Shown here piece by piece: positions 33,242 through 42,832 of a stretch of 64,000 bases of DNA. The DNA lies in assembly GCF_025244665.1 (NCBI RefSeq), contig NZ_CP104205.1, positions 1 to 64,000 on the forward strand, in the 5' to 3' direction. The stretch comes from Maribacter litopenaei. Its GTDB lineage: Bacteria; Bacteroidota; Bacteroidia; Flavobacteriales; Flavobacteriaceae. The position numbers and the translations under genes were made by a program. The stretch's first letter is position 1, and every line of letters starts with the position of its first letter. The notes beneath the pieces are model-generated. The model saw only the letters and a list, made by a program, of their open reading frames with translations, was not told where the DNA came from and did not search any database.

Positions 33242-34448
33242 ATGAAAAGTAAAATTACACTAGTGCTTTTGATGATTTTTATTTCTTCTAGGCACACCTA
33301 TGCATTTTTTCAAGAATCTTCTAAAGATTCACTTAACACAGAGAGTTCAAATTCAAGCAAGAATTCGATACCAACAGATGGCCCTAACCAATTCTATATC
33401 GATTTTGTTGGCACAGCCAATTTGCAAGCAAATTTAAGTCAAGCAAGTGACCAAGTACAAGGTGCTGCGGGCTTAGGTGTCATCTTTGAAAGATATTTTT
33501 TATCAAAAAGCAAAAAGCAAATGGAGCTATTTGACGAGGATAAAATTCTATTTTATGCTTTAAGGTCAGAAATGAAATTAGATAAGAAAATAAAAAGACT
33601 ATCGAAAAAAATTGAGGATATAAACGAATTATTAAAAACTGAAAATGATTCTTCCATTTTAGTGGAGAAAAAAAGGGAATTAAAAAAGGAGAAGCTAGAA
33701 TTTGAAAAGCAGAAGAATAAAATAAGTAGTCAAACAGAAAATAAATCTATAAAAAAGGAACATAAGAGATTTTTTGAAAGCTTGGATATGGAGGCTTACA
33801 TTAATGTAGCTTCAAGTGTTGATTCGCTTGAGGCTGAACTAAGTGGATCCACAGTAACCAATACCGAGACTATTCGGTAATTATGTTTTAAATCCTGTTA
33901 GTTCCAAACAATCTGTTTTTATAAATTCTGACGTCTATTTTAACCCGGAGCTCCTATGGTTGCGTGGAGGATGGATAACAAAATGGGTGAGTGGTGCTAA
34001 TTTTAGAATTAATGCTTCTAATGTTCTTTGGAACCTAGTGGAAGATGATGTGGACAAAAGTAGATATGCAGGAGCATTAAACTTAAGGTTTGGTCTCTTC
34101 CATGAATTTCTTCCAAATGATAAGATTCGAGATGGGAATAATCGCAGAAAGTATAGTGTAAGAATTGGTTTTAATTATACTTTTAGGGAACTAACAGGGG
34201 ATATTTCATCACCAACCAATGACATAATCAGAAATCAATATTTAGGAACTACCGATACAAGCTTTAGTGGAATTGAACCTTCATTCGGTTTTAGGCTTAA
34301 TAATATTATAGCAGAGTTTTCAATGCCGATGATTGGCGGAGAGGGAAGAAATGATATTCAAGGACTTACCGATACCCAATTTTTATTCTCAATACGATTT
34401 GTAGGAGGCTTTAGTATAAAACTGGATGACAAAACTTCTGACAATTAG
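33242..34448 (+). CDS. unknown exported protein with coiled coil and beta-rich C-terminal half (one apparent frameshift)
   Basis: Signal peptide MKSKITLVLLMIFISS..TYA. Residues 90-180 form a strong coiled coil of Lys and Glu heptads (LRSEMKLDKKIKRLSKKI onward). After a break near 33878 (GAGACTATTCGGTAAT, one extra base) the sequence continues as beta-rich strands (GNYVLNPVSSKQ, VYFNPELLWLRGG, YSVRIGFNYTFRELTG, FLFSIRFVGGFSIKL) that look like an outer-membrane barrel or plug. I do not recognise the family. It is AT-rich like the next genes but separated from them by 123 bp, so it may or may not belong to the same system. Confidence 0.65.
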
Positions 34449-34571
34449 AATGTTTTAGTGCATAAAAATCTGAGCTAAATGTATTGTATTTAAGATTCTA
34501 ATACTTCTAGAAATTAAGGGCCTAATAAATTTCTTTATATTTAAGTTTATCTTAAAACTAAATCTTTTTAT

Positions 34572-36257
34572 ATGCTTAAAGGAATAGAGTTTGAAAACTA
34601 CAAAGCATTCGAAAACGGAAAACTAAAGATAAAACCAATTACTATACTTTTAGGAGCCAATAGTATTGGAAAAAGCAGTTTGATGCAACTAATACTGCTA
34701 TTGAAACAAACATTTAACTTCAAAGGTTTATATAATTCAGCATTAAAGCTTAATGGAAAATATTTAAATCTAGGTGAGCCTGAAAATATATTTAATAATT
34801 TCAATACCGATAAAGCTATAACATTTAAAATTTCAGTATCAGATGATTATGGATTTATAGATCAAAGTCTGTTTTTGGATGAAATTGCTTGGAAGCTTAA
34901 AGCCATTCAAAGAGAATTTGTATATAACGAAGCGTATATACAGACAAAGCTTGTAAAGGAAAAGGATTTAAAGTCAGTAAGTGTAAGAAAACTAAATAGA
35001 ATTTATGCGGATTTCGAAACTAAAGATTTGACTTTAATTGAAAAAGCAAAAGAAATAATTAAGGGATATAAAAAGTACAAAAGGGATTTAGGAGATATTG
35101 AAAATGAAAATTCCAGGCATTTAAAATCCAATGTATTAAAGAACAAGAAAAATATCAATGAATTAATAGAAAACATAGATATTAAATCCTTAGAGCATAC
35201 AATCAAATTCTTGGAGGCCTATAACAAAATCGAATTAAAGAATTTGACTTATGTTTATGAGATTGGCTTTAACAAGAGGAACAATAGTTTAATAGCGAAT
35301 TCACTTAAAGTAATTAATGATGACAAAGTGATTATCGGTTATTCGACAGCCAAGAGTAAAAATGGAAAGGACGTCCATAAAATATATTCTGATTTAATAG
35401 AAGATAAGGTCTTAAACAAATATAGAATTGAAGTTGGTAAAAATTTGAAATTCAAACTTTTAACATTTAATACTGAGGTCGAAAATCGAGATAGGTCAAT
35501 TAGATTAGATAGAAAAATTTTTGAAAGTACTTTTATTCAAATTTTATCGGGAATATTAGAACCTCTAATCATAAGTCTTGATGAGAGTTTTATTAATTAT
35601 GTTAGCCCATTAAGAGCTTATCCTAAGAGATATTATTTTTTGGATGAAGCAAATATTGGTTCATCATTTAATACAATTATAGGTGAAAACCTAGCAGAAA
35701 TATTAAAACAGAATAATTCTGTAAAAAAGAAGGTCAATAACTGGTTGAGTAATTTTGGTTTTGAAGTAAATGTTGACAAGCTTCAAGATGTCATACATCA
35801 TCTTAAAGTTAACCAATCAGGATTAAAACTTGACATTACTGATGTTGGCTTTGGAATCTCTCAAATTCTTCCTGTTATAGTACAAGGGTTTCTCTCAAGG
35901 TCTAAATCATTAACTCTAATTGAGCAGCCGGAAATACATTTGCATCCGAAAATGCAGGCTGAACTAGCGGATTTATTTATTGACATGGTAAAAAATGATA
36001 GCCAACCCGATAGAGCACTTTTAATCGAAACTCATAGTGAATATTTATTGAGAAGACTTAGAAGAAGAATTTCCGAGGGTAAAATATCAAATAGGGATGT
36101 TGCAATTTATTTTATAAAAAAAGAAAAAAAGAAAAGCACTATAGATGAGGTGGATGTTTCAGAATCAGGAGCTTTTGATTGGCCTTCTGAATTTTATGAT
36201 GACGAATTGGATGACACAATTGCCTTTATAAAGAATCAACCTGCAAAGATAGAATAG
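34572..36257 (+). CDS. AAA ATPase with DUF3696-like C terminus (OLD/SMC-type)
   Basis: 561 aa, cytoplasmic. Walker A LLGANSIGKSS at about 27-37, ABC-type signature region DVGFGISQILPVIVQG near 425, Walker B LTLIEQPEIHLHP near 450 and switch His in IETHSEYLLRRLRRR near 485. A long insertion of helices (about 100-300) separates the ATPase halves. The end (FDWPSEFYDD) fits DUF3696. Relatives drive defence and DNA-processing systems with a partner effector. No TOPRIM nuclease is fused, so activity should come from a partner; the next gene starts 3 bases after this stop. Very AT-rich compared with core genes. Confidence 0.85.
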   Translation: MLKGIEFENYKAFENGKLKIKPITILLGANSIGKSSLMQLILLLKQTFNFKGLYNSALKLNGKYLNLGEPENIFNNFNTDKAITFKISVSDDYGFIDQSLFLDEIAWKLKAIQREFVYNEAYIQTKLVKEKDLKSVSVRKLNRIYADFETKDLTLIEKAKEIIKGYKKYKRDLGDIENENSRHLKSNVLKNKKNINELIENIDIKSLEHTIKFLEAYNKIELKNLTYVYEIGFNKRNNSLIANSLKVINDDKVIIGYSTAKSKNGKDVHKIYSDLIEDKVLNKYRIEVGKNLKFKLLTFNTEVENRDRSIRLDRKIFESTFIQILSGILEPLIISLDESFINYVSPLRAYPKRYYFLDEANIGSSFNTIIGENLAEILKQNNSVKKKVNNWLSNFGFEVNVDKLQDVIHHLKVNQSGLKLDITDVGFGISQILPVIVQGFLSRSKSLTLIEQPEIHLHPKMQAELADLFIDMVKNDSQPDRALLIETHSEYLLRRLRRRISEGKISNRDVAIYFIKKEKKKSTIDEVDVSESGAFDWPSEFYDDELDDTIAFIKNQPAKIE

Positions 36258-36260
36258 AAT

Positions 36261-36683
36261 ATGCCCATTTATACTTTATGTCCTAATTACGTCAATCATA
36301 GTTGTGAAGATAATGATGATTTTGTCGATATTTTATTAAGCTTTTGTCAAACCAACGGGCGAAAAATAGCTTTTGATGAAAAAGACTGCGTAATCGAAGC
36401 TTATAGGAAAAAAGTCAGAAATAAAGAAAATTTAAACACTTGGTTAAAATTTTTAACAATGAAGAGTAGCAATTATGAGGTAGTAAGTATGGAAGTGGAG
36501 ATTAATAATGACGAATATACTAGATTAATGATTTCAGTTTCTTCAAGTACATTCGATAGAAATTTAACCTGTGAATCAAAAACAGACTATTTAGAATTCA
36601 GAGAGATAATCTCAAAAGAAGAAATAAAATTGATAGATAAAGATGAGCTTAGGGATAGTTTTAAAAACTCGGAACTAAAATAA
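36261..36683 (+). CDS. small unknown protein, possible PIN-like nuclease partner of the ATPase
   Basis: 140 aa as read. The order (acidic DDFVDILL, then KIAFDEKDCVIEAYRKK, WLKFL, later STFDRNLTCESKTDYLE) recalls PIN-like nucleases, in which a first strand D is followed by an EY/EA helix, but this is only resemblance. The stop follows an A-run at 36677-36680. One more A would extend the frame to a TGA at 36743-36745, overlapping the next ATG as ATGA, and add KIIQKTVGSNSPIISGDKNE at the C terminus. I think this longer form is real: the added part shares a motif with the next protein and gives a tight operon. Confidence 0.6.
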   Translation: MPIYTLCPNYVNHSCEDNDDFVDILLSFCQTNGRKIAFDEKDCVIEAYRKKVRNKENLNTWLKFLTMKSSNYEVVSMEVEINNDEYTRLMISVSSSTFDRNLTCESKTDYLEFREIISKEEIKLIDKDELRDSFKNSELK

Positions 36684-36741
36684 TTCAAAAAACCGTAGGC
36701 AGTAATTCTCCAATAATAAGTGGAGATAAAAATGAGTTAAA

Positions 36742-36912
36742 ATGACAATAAAAAAGCAAAAAACAAAAGGCGACATATCACCTATAATATCAGGTAATAA
36801 TAATACGGTTAATAATGAAAAGAGTTATAAGGATGGTTTTCTCCAAGGTGTATTAATTGGTGTCATTTACGGTGTTATTACAGGTATAATACTTTACTAC
36901 TTATTTGGTTGA
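36742..36912 (+). CDS. 56-aa single-span membrane protein with SPIISG motif
   Basis: MTIKKQKTKGDISPIISGNN followed by NTVNNEKSYKDGF and a membrane helix of about 21 residues (GVLIGVIYGVITGIILYYLF) with small-residue GxxxG-like spacing. The N-terminal GDxSPIISGNNNTV resembles short GNN-type motifs seen in small membrane proteins next to ATPase or nuclease defence genes. The C-terminal extension of the preceding gene carries the same SPIISG core. Its ATG overlaps the restored stop of that gene. It may be a membrane effector or anchor; inference only. Confidence 0.6.
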   Translation: MTIKKQKTKGDISPIISGNNNTVNNEKSYKDGFLQGVLIGVIYGVITGIILYYLFG

Positions 36913-37100
36913 TAATCTTATTTAGTGATTAGGACATTCTGTACTTAAAATGAAATGTAAATCTTCGGAAGTAACTCCAAAGTTTATTTAGGGGCTATAG
37001 CAATAGGCTTTATATTATTCATTGGTTGAGTTATAATGACTCCCTTCTAGAAACCTGCTTTGGTGCGATATTTGCTAACTTTGAACGAAACACGCAGCTT
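36913..37100. other. junction between accessory cassette and core kinase gene
   Basis: 188 bases. A reading ATG AAA TGT AAA TCT at 36950 becomes a 26-residue peptide with one hydrophobic helix, ending TGA at 37027-37029, only if one C is restored at TCTTCGG (36962-36968, TCCGGA-type error). It would contain GSNS, echoing the preceding genes. Otherwise no gene is seen here. TAACTTTG at 37076-37083 is a possible -7 box. Confidence 0.3.
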
Positions 37101-38573
37101 TTGATAAGTAGATTCTCCTTACGGTCGCGCATTTTTGTATCGATGATCTTGTTGGTACTTATAGCTTCGGTCCTTATACTGGGCGTTACCATCTATCAGT
37201 TTCGGGAAATCAATATTGATTACCACGAGAATAGAATGGAGCGAAAAGAGGAGCAGATTAGGCAAAGTATTGATCTTACCATTCAAAAGACCACATACCC
37301 CGTTACAACGGAAAATCTAGGGCTTATCTTCAAGGAGGAAATTTATGAGATTGCCGTGGTGCAAAACATGAATTTCAACATTTATAGCCTAGAGGGTGAA
37401 TTGATCAAAAGCTCCCGGCCTAAATTTGAAAATGACCCGATATCCCTGTGTCTTGACCCTGAGGTGCTCAACCAGTTGGAAGCTAGTGTTGACAAAAGGT
37501 ATGTGGAGCGGAACAAGGCCGCTGGGGATCAGTACCAAGCATCATATACCTATATTTCGGATCGACAATTTAAGCCTATCGGGATATTAAACCTCCCCTA
37601 TTTTGAGGATAATTCGTTCAATGACAAAGAGTTAAACGAGTTTTTGACTCGATTGGGAGGAGTCTATTTTCTAATGTTCCTTTTAGCCATAGGGTTGGCA
37701 TATTTCATTTCCAAGTATATCACAAGATCTTTGGAGACCATTAGTGATATGATGGAACGAACGGATCTTACCCGCAGGAACGAAAAAATCCATTTGGAAA
37801 AGCCGGGTGAGGAAATAGAAAAACTCATTTCCTCATACAATGCCATGATCGATGAGCTTAGCCTAAGTGCCGCGAAGTTGGCGAAGAGTGAAAGGGAGCA
37901 GGCCTGGAGAGAAATGGCCAAGCAAGTGGCCCATGAAATTAAAAACCCGTTGACCCCCATGCGCCTAAGCGTACAAAGTTTTGAGCGCAAGTTCGACCCT
38001 GATGATCCTAATATTACCGAAAAAGTAGCTGAATACTCAAAGACACTTATTCAGCAAATAGATACGATGAGCAGCATAGCCTCGGCGTTCTCAAGTTTCG
38101 CCGAAATGCCGGCCCAGCAGAATGAGACTCTTAATGTTGTGAAAATCGTGAAACTGGCCCTCGATATATTCAATGAGGAGTACATCCACTTCATTGCGGA
38201 GGAAGAGGAAATTATCGCGAAATTGGACCGAACCCAATTGATTCGTGTTGTTACCAACTTGGTAAAAAATGCCATTCAGGCCATACCTGATGACAATCCC
38301 TCACCAAGAATTTTAGTTTCGGTTGCAATAGATGGGGAAATGGTAAAAATCTCCGTGGCGGATAATGGGATAGGAATAGAAAAGGAAGTGGAGGATAAGA
38401 TTTTTGAACCCAAATTTACCACAAAGACTAGTGGAATGGGACTAGGCCTGGGAATGGTGAAGAATATCGTAGAAACGTATAAAGGTACCATCAATTTTAC
38501 ATCACAACCGGGAAAGGGAACTGTTTTTTGTGTTAAATTCCCTAGGGTAGGAAATATGATATCCATAAAATAA
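37101..38573 (+). CDS. sensor histidine kinase with HAMP domain (NtrB-like), TTG start
   Basis: About 490 aa. Two membrane helices (VSMILLVLIASVLILGVTI and LMFLLAIGLAYFISKYI) flank an extracytoplasmic sensor domain; a HAMP linker follows. H box MAKQVAHEIKNPLTPMRLS, N box LVKNAIQAIP, G boxes DNGIGIEKE and GMGLGLGMVKNIV. I prefer TTG 37101 (ISRFSLRSRIFVSMILL), which gives the usual short N terminus before the first helix; an ATG at 37026 would add 25 unlike residues that overlap the cassette junction. It is followed after 11 bases by enoyl-CoA hydratase. No response regulator is beside it. Confidence 0.85.
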   Translation: MISRFSLRSRIFVSMILLVLIASVLILGVTIYQFREINIDYHENRMERKEEQIRQSIDLTIQKTTYPVTTENLGLIFKEEIYEIAVVQNMNFNIYSLEGELIKSSRPKFENDPISLCLDPEVLNQLEASVDKRYVERNKAAGDQYQASYTYISDRQFKPIGILNLPYFEDNSFNDKELNEFLTRLGGVYFLMFLLAIGLAYFISKYITRSLETISDMMERTDLTRRNEKIHLEKPGEEIEKLISSYNAMIDELSLSAAKLAKSEREQAWREMAKQVAHEIKNPLTPMRLSVQSFERKFDPDDPNITEKVAEYSKTLIQQIDTMSSIASAFSSFAEMPAQQNETLNVVKIVKLALDIFNEEYIHFIAEEEEIIAKLDRTQLIRVVTNLVKNAIQAIPDDNPSPRILVSVAIDGEMVKISVADNGIGIEKEVEDKIFEPKFTTKTSGMGLGLGMVKNIVETYKGTINFTSQPGKGTVFCVKFPRVGNMISIK

Positions 38574-38584
38574 ACAACAACGAC

Positions 38585-39368
38585 ATGTCTTACGAAACCA
38601 TACTTGTAGGGATTGAAGATGCGATTGGCATTATTACCATCAATCGCCCAAAAAAATTAAATGCCCTTAACAGGGAGACCATTCAAGAATTACATGAGGC
38701 TATTTCCGAACTAGAGGAGGATTCTGATATTAAGGTAATAATCATCACAGGCAGTGGCGAAAAAGGCCTTTGTGGCAGGTGCCGATATTTCAGAGTTTGC
38801 GGATTTTTCAGTAAAAAAGGGAAAAAAGCTGGCCGCTAAAGGACAGGAATTATTATTCGATTTTGTGGAAAACCTTTCCAAGCCTGTCATAGCTGCCGTC
38901 AATGGTTTCGCTTTGGGCGGTGGATTGGAACTGGCCATGGCCTGTCATTTTAGAGTGGCGAGTGATAATGCAAAAATGGGTCTTCCCGAGGTATCTCTTG
39001 GGGTCATTCCTGGTTATGGGGGTACTCAACGTCTTCCTCAACTCGTAGGTAAAGGAAGGGCCTTGGAAATGATCATGACCGCCGGTATGATATCGGCCGA
39101 ACAAGCTAAAAACTATGGATTGGTAAACCATGTTGTGAACCAAGAGGAATTACTGCCATTATGCTTAAAAATAGCCGATAAAATATGTAATAATTCCTCC
39201 GTCGCCATATCCTATGCAATAAAAGCTGTAAATGCGGGTTTTATGAATACTGTTAATGGCTACGAGCAGGAAATCGAAGCTTTCGGGGCGTGTTTTGGAA
39301 CCGATGATTTCGCTGAAGGGACCACGGCATTTTTAGAAAAAAGAAAAGCTGATTTTCCGGGTTCGTAG
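38585..39368 (+). CDS. enoyl-CoA hydratase/isomerase (one apparent frameshift)
   Basis: About 260 aa crotonase. MSYETILVGIEDAIGIITIN start; the oxyanion-hole segment AGADISEFAD and GFALGGGLELAMACHFRVAS are intact; PEVSLGVIPGYGGTQRL carries the catalytic Glu region. The frame breaks near 38758-38766 (GAAAAAGGCCTTTG; one extra base, expected EKAFVAGADI). Hydrates enoyl-CoA in beta-oxidation or amino-acid breakdown. It lies between the kinase gene and an exported protein, all on the plus strand and tightly packed. Confidence 0.9.
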
Positions 39369-39383
39369 ATAAACGAACCGACC

Positions 39384-40934
39384 ATGTTAAGAAAAATATT
39401 GCTATTGTTCATTTTGGCAACCATACAATCTACAGTTGCCCAACAAACGGACGTTGCCTATAGTATTGGTGAAAAATACAATGATAAATACAAATATTCC
39501 AACCTATTGGCCATTGCGGAAGATGGTGAAGGGGGAACGGTCATTGTAAGGGCCTACTATACGGGAATTGTTTTAAAGCCGAAAGGATACTTCATTGAAC
39601 ACTATAATAAGGACCTTGAGCTATTGTCCGAATTTAACTATAAGTTGAAAAATGCCAATTTTGTGGATGCCTATATAAAGAATGGCCAAGCATATTTACT
39701 ATTCTTGGAATACAACTATGATAATATGGCCTATGAATACCAGATTCACAGAAGTCCCTACACAGATTATCAATTCACTAGGGAGACTATTTTGACCATC
39801 CCATCGGATCCCGTGGCGGAGCCGCTGGACTGGAATTACTACAATAGGAATTTTTCATCAGGATTCACCACTTCGGTGCTATTTAACGATGAGAAATCGG
39901 CCTTTGCCATCACTACCCATTTTAAAAAGGGGAAGAACAACCAACATTTTATCCATGTTTTTGATGCCGGACTGAACAAATTGATGGAACATGATTTTTC
40001 GGCAGAAGTTGAGGAAAAAAATTATGCCTTTGAGACAATCACCTTCTCGGAAGACCTTAGAAATGTATACTTGGTAGGGAAGGCCTATTTCAAGAAAAAG
40101 CGTTTCAATGCCACGGAGCGCAAATTCCAGTATGAAATGGTACGCGTTTCCAGTATGGGTGGTACAACGCAGTCATTTTACACGCCGGGCAAGTTTCCGA
40201 GAGGCCCTAAAACCTATTTTTAAGGGCAAGGAATTATTGTGTCTAGGTTTCTATGCCGATAGAAAGGATAACCGATACAACGGCATCTCCTACTTTAAAT
40301 TGAATCCGAATACCTTGGAAATCGAAAGTCAAAAGTTCAATCCGTTTTCTGAACAGTTCATGATGGACAAATTTGGTAGGGAAGATGACAAAACGTTGAA
40401 AAACTTGGTATTTAAGGGAATGAACATTACGTCCAAGGGAAATATACTTTTCAATGCCGAAGAGTATTTCACCAGTACCAGTACCCAGGCAAACAGCAGT
40501 GGTGGCAGGGTGTTGGTAACTAGATATCACCACAACGACATCGTTAGTGCCAAACTGAGCGGGGAGGGCGACTTGATCTGGGCCGAAATATCAACAAGAC
40601 CGAAGTTACCCAAGGCGATGGGGCCTACGCCTCGTACAGTTCCCTCACCAAGGACGATACTACCTACTTTTTCATTAGTACCTCGGCCGAAAACCCACAG
40701 CAGTTAAGTGACGAACGCATCATGTTCAAACAAGGTTTGAGCAGGAACAGGAACGTGTTTTTGATCAAGTTGGATGAAAATGGCCGCATGAACTATGAAA
40801 AGGTTATTGACGATACCGACGCCCGCTTGCCCCTAATGGTTTCCAAGCCTTACATAGATAATCTTCATGATCAACTTAAGTTCTATGCAAAGCGCGGCTC
40901 AAAGAAACAATTGATCCAAGTAGCTGTTAAATAA
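39384..40934 (+). CDS. conserved exported flavobacterial protein (two apparent frameshifts)
   Basis: About 516 aa, signal peptide MLRKILLLFILATIQSTVAQ. Beta-rich with aromatic strands (NYYNRNFSSGFTTSVLFNDE, KFQYEMVRVSSMGG). Breaks: an extra base at 40197-40202 (TTTCCGAGAGGCC, expected FPEALKPIF) and a C missing near 40588 (TGGGCCGAAATATC, expected WARNINKTE). I recognise similar unannotated proteins in the same context but no function. Likely periplasmic or surface propeller-like. It starts 15 bases after the hydratase stop. Confidence 0.75.
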
Positions 40935-40980
40935 TCTTTATTAATGGATATATTCCATATTTTTGGAATAAATCCAATTA

Positions 40981-42051
40981 ATGAATCAAGATGCTATAAA
41001 GGGAAGGGGAGCACAGCTAAATACACCCAATAAATTTCTTCAACATATTTACGAGACTCGGGATGATTTTACGGAGTTTTGCCGATTGGAAGGTGAAGCG
41101 GCCGATAAAAACAAAACCCAGTACATTCCTATTTTTCCAAAGACAATAGTCAATGAAGTAACGAGTCCCGATGTGGGGATGATGTATTCCATGAACCCCT
41201 ATCAAGGCTGTGAACACGGTTGTGTGTATTGCTACGCAAGAAATACCCATGAATATTGGGGCTATAGTGCCGGATTGGATTTTGAGCGAAAAATATTGGT
41301 TAAGAAAGATGCCCCAAAATTGTTGGAGGCCAAACTTAAAAGTAAATCTTGGAAAGCCTGTACCATTGTACTTTCAGGCAATACGGATTGCTATCAACCC
41401 GCGGAACAGAAATTTAAGATCACAAGGGCCTGTCTTGAGGTTTTTTTGAAGTACAGACATCCGGTGGGGATTATCACCAAAAATGGATTGCTATTAAGGG
41501 ATTTGGACCTTTTAAATGAATTGAACAACTACGGTTTGATAGGGGTAAACATTTCGGTGACATCTTTGCAGGAAGAAACTCGGCGGATTTTGGAACCTAG
41601 AACCGCCTCTATTTCAAAAAGGCTGAAGGCTATAAAAGTATTGTCCGATAACGGCATACCGGTGAATGCGATGTTGGCACCCATCATTCCGGGAATCAAT
41701 AGCCATGAAATCATGGATTTGGCCAAAGCGGTCTCGGAAAATGGGGCGGTATCCTTTGCCTTTACGGTGGTGCGATTGAATGGTGCCATTGGTGGTATCT
41801 TTACCGATTGGATCCGTAAGACCCTACCTGATAGGGCGGACAAGGTGCTCAACCAAATCAAGGAATGCCATGGAGGCACCTTAAACGATAGCCGTTTTGG
41901 CATACGAAGTAAGGGCGAAGGGAAGATAGCCACCCAAATCCACGATATGGTCAGGCTCGCCAAGCAGAAATACTTTACGGACAAAACGTTCCCAACATTA
42001 AATAATGAATTGCATGCGCAATATAAGACAGGACAATTGAGCCTTTTCTAA
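40981..42051 (+). CDS. PA0069-family radical SAM protein
   Basis: 356 aa. The [4Fe-4S] cluster motif CEHGCVYCYARNTHEYWG and the SAM-binding GNTDCYQPAE region are clear; the family resembles spore photoproduct lyase-like radical SAM enzymes. The reaction is not known. Undamaged; ends GQLSLF. Convergent with the next gene, with a weak hairpin between. Confidence 0.9.
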   Translation: MNQDAIKGRGAQLNTPNKFLQHIYETRDDFTEFCRLEGEAADKNKTQYIPIFPKTIVNEVTSPDVGMMYSMNPYQGCEHGCVYCYARNTHEYWGYSAGLDFERKILVKKDAPKLLEAKLKSKSWKACTIVLSGNTDCYQPAEQKFKITRACLEVFLKYRHPVGIITKNGLLLRDLDLLNELNNYGLIGVNISVTSLQEETRRILEPRTASISKRLKAIKVLSDNGIPVNAMLAPIIPGINSHEIMDLAKAVSENGAVSFAFTVVRLNGAIGGIFTDWIRKTLPDRADKVLNQIKECHGGTLNDSRFGIRSKGEGKIATQIHDMVRLAKQKYFTDKTFPTLNNELHAQYKTGQLSLF

Positions 42052-42099
42052 GGATTATGGAGAATGAAGCAATGGGTATTCTATGTCTAAATTGAATGA

Positions 42100-42127
42100 A
42101 AAGAACTTGTTTTTAACTCAGTTCTTT
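42100..42127. terminator. weak hairpin between convergent genes
   Basis: AAAGAACT/AGTTCTTT stem (8 bp) with a 12-nt loop, followed by GTTGTT rather than a clean T-run. Possible terminator only. Confidence 0.35.
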
Positions 42128-42144
42128 GTTGTTAGCTGACCTTT

Positions 42145-42810
42145 TCATTCAATTTTGAATTGTAGTTTCTCATGTGTTTTTGTCGCTATGATTTTTCCAT
42201 TTTCACCTAGAATATGAGAATATAGAATTTTTGAATCGTCAAGTGAATTCTTTATTACCATCCTGTATTCCTTTTGATACTTGTGAATGTCTTTTTTTAC
42301 AAAAGGATTCAATTCAATTCTGCCTTCTCTATTTAAATCTTCATAAGTAACTGTTTTAGCGGATAATTGAATATTGTCTTTTTCAGCATACTCAAATACA
42401 CTATCTATAAACATTTTGGGGTTTGATATTACTAGGGCGTGTCCTCCAAAATTTGACATTCTTTCGTCTACCTCAAAAATGTCTGAGCGTTCAAAATCCT
42501 TATTCGTGACAGCATAAAAACTACATGTCAAATAGTTATGATTAAACTGGGTTAGCTTAGTCAAGGTGCCAGGAACGCTTCTAAATTTAAATTCCCCGTG
42601 CTTTGGATGATTAAGGGTTGTTTGAATATTTTTTAGATTTTCAATCCATATAGCTCCTTCATTACTGTCTCCTTGTGCCTCGTTAAGCTTTTTAATTTGA
42701 TTGAATGCTTTGGCTGCTTTGAAATAAAGCTCGCCTTTATTACGAAGAGATTCCAAATATTTCTTTTGTCCGAATTTAATTAAGAATAAAATACGCTCAG
42801 ATTGACTCAT
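42145..42810 (-). CDS. unknown accessory protein, DUF2971-like N terminus
   Basis: 221 aa, AT-rich. FGQKKYLESLRNKGELYFKA followed by FNQIKKLNEAQGDSNEG resembles the opening of DUF2971 and related proteins (short strand, LYF, Fn, gDxxEG), often found near defence genes and mobile islands. Later ADP-ribosyltransferase-like or metal motifs are not obvious. Base composition differs from its neighbours, suggesting transfer. A structured GC-richer 85-bp segment separates it from the amidohydrolase. Confidence 0.6.
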   Translation of the reverse strand: MSQSERILFLIKFGQKKYLESLRNKGELYFKAAKAFNQIKKLNEAQGDSNEGAIWIENLKNIQTTLNHPKHGEFKFRSVPGTLTKLTQFNHNYLTCSFYAVTNKDFERSDIFEVDERMSNFGGHALVISNPKMFIDSVFEYAEKDNIQLSAKTVTYEDLNREGRIELNPFVKKDIHKYQKEYRMVIKNSLDDSKILYSHILGENGKIIATKTHEKLQFKIE

Positions 42811-42832
42811 ATTACCGCTTTGGCTTAATCAG

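Noticed and set aside
37026..37100. ATG 37026 as kinase start
   Set aside because: Adds 25 non-family residues across the cassette edge; the TTG at 37101 matches the expected N terminus.
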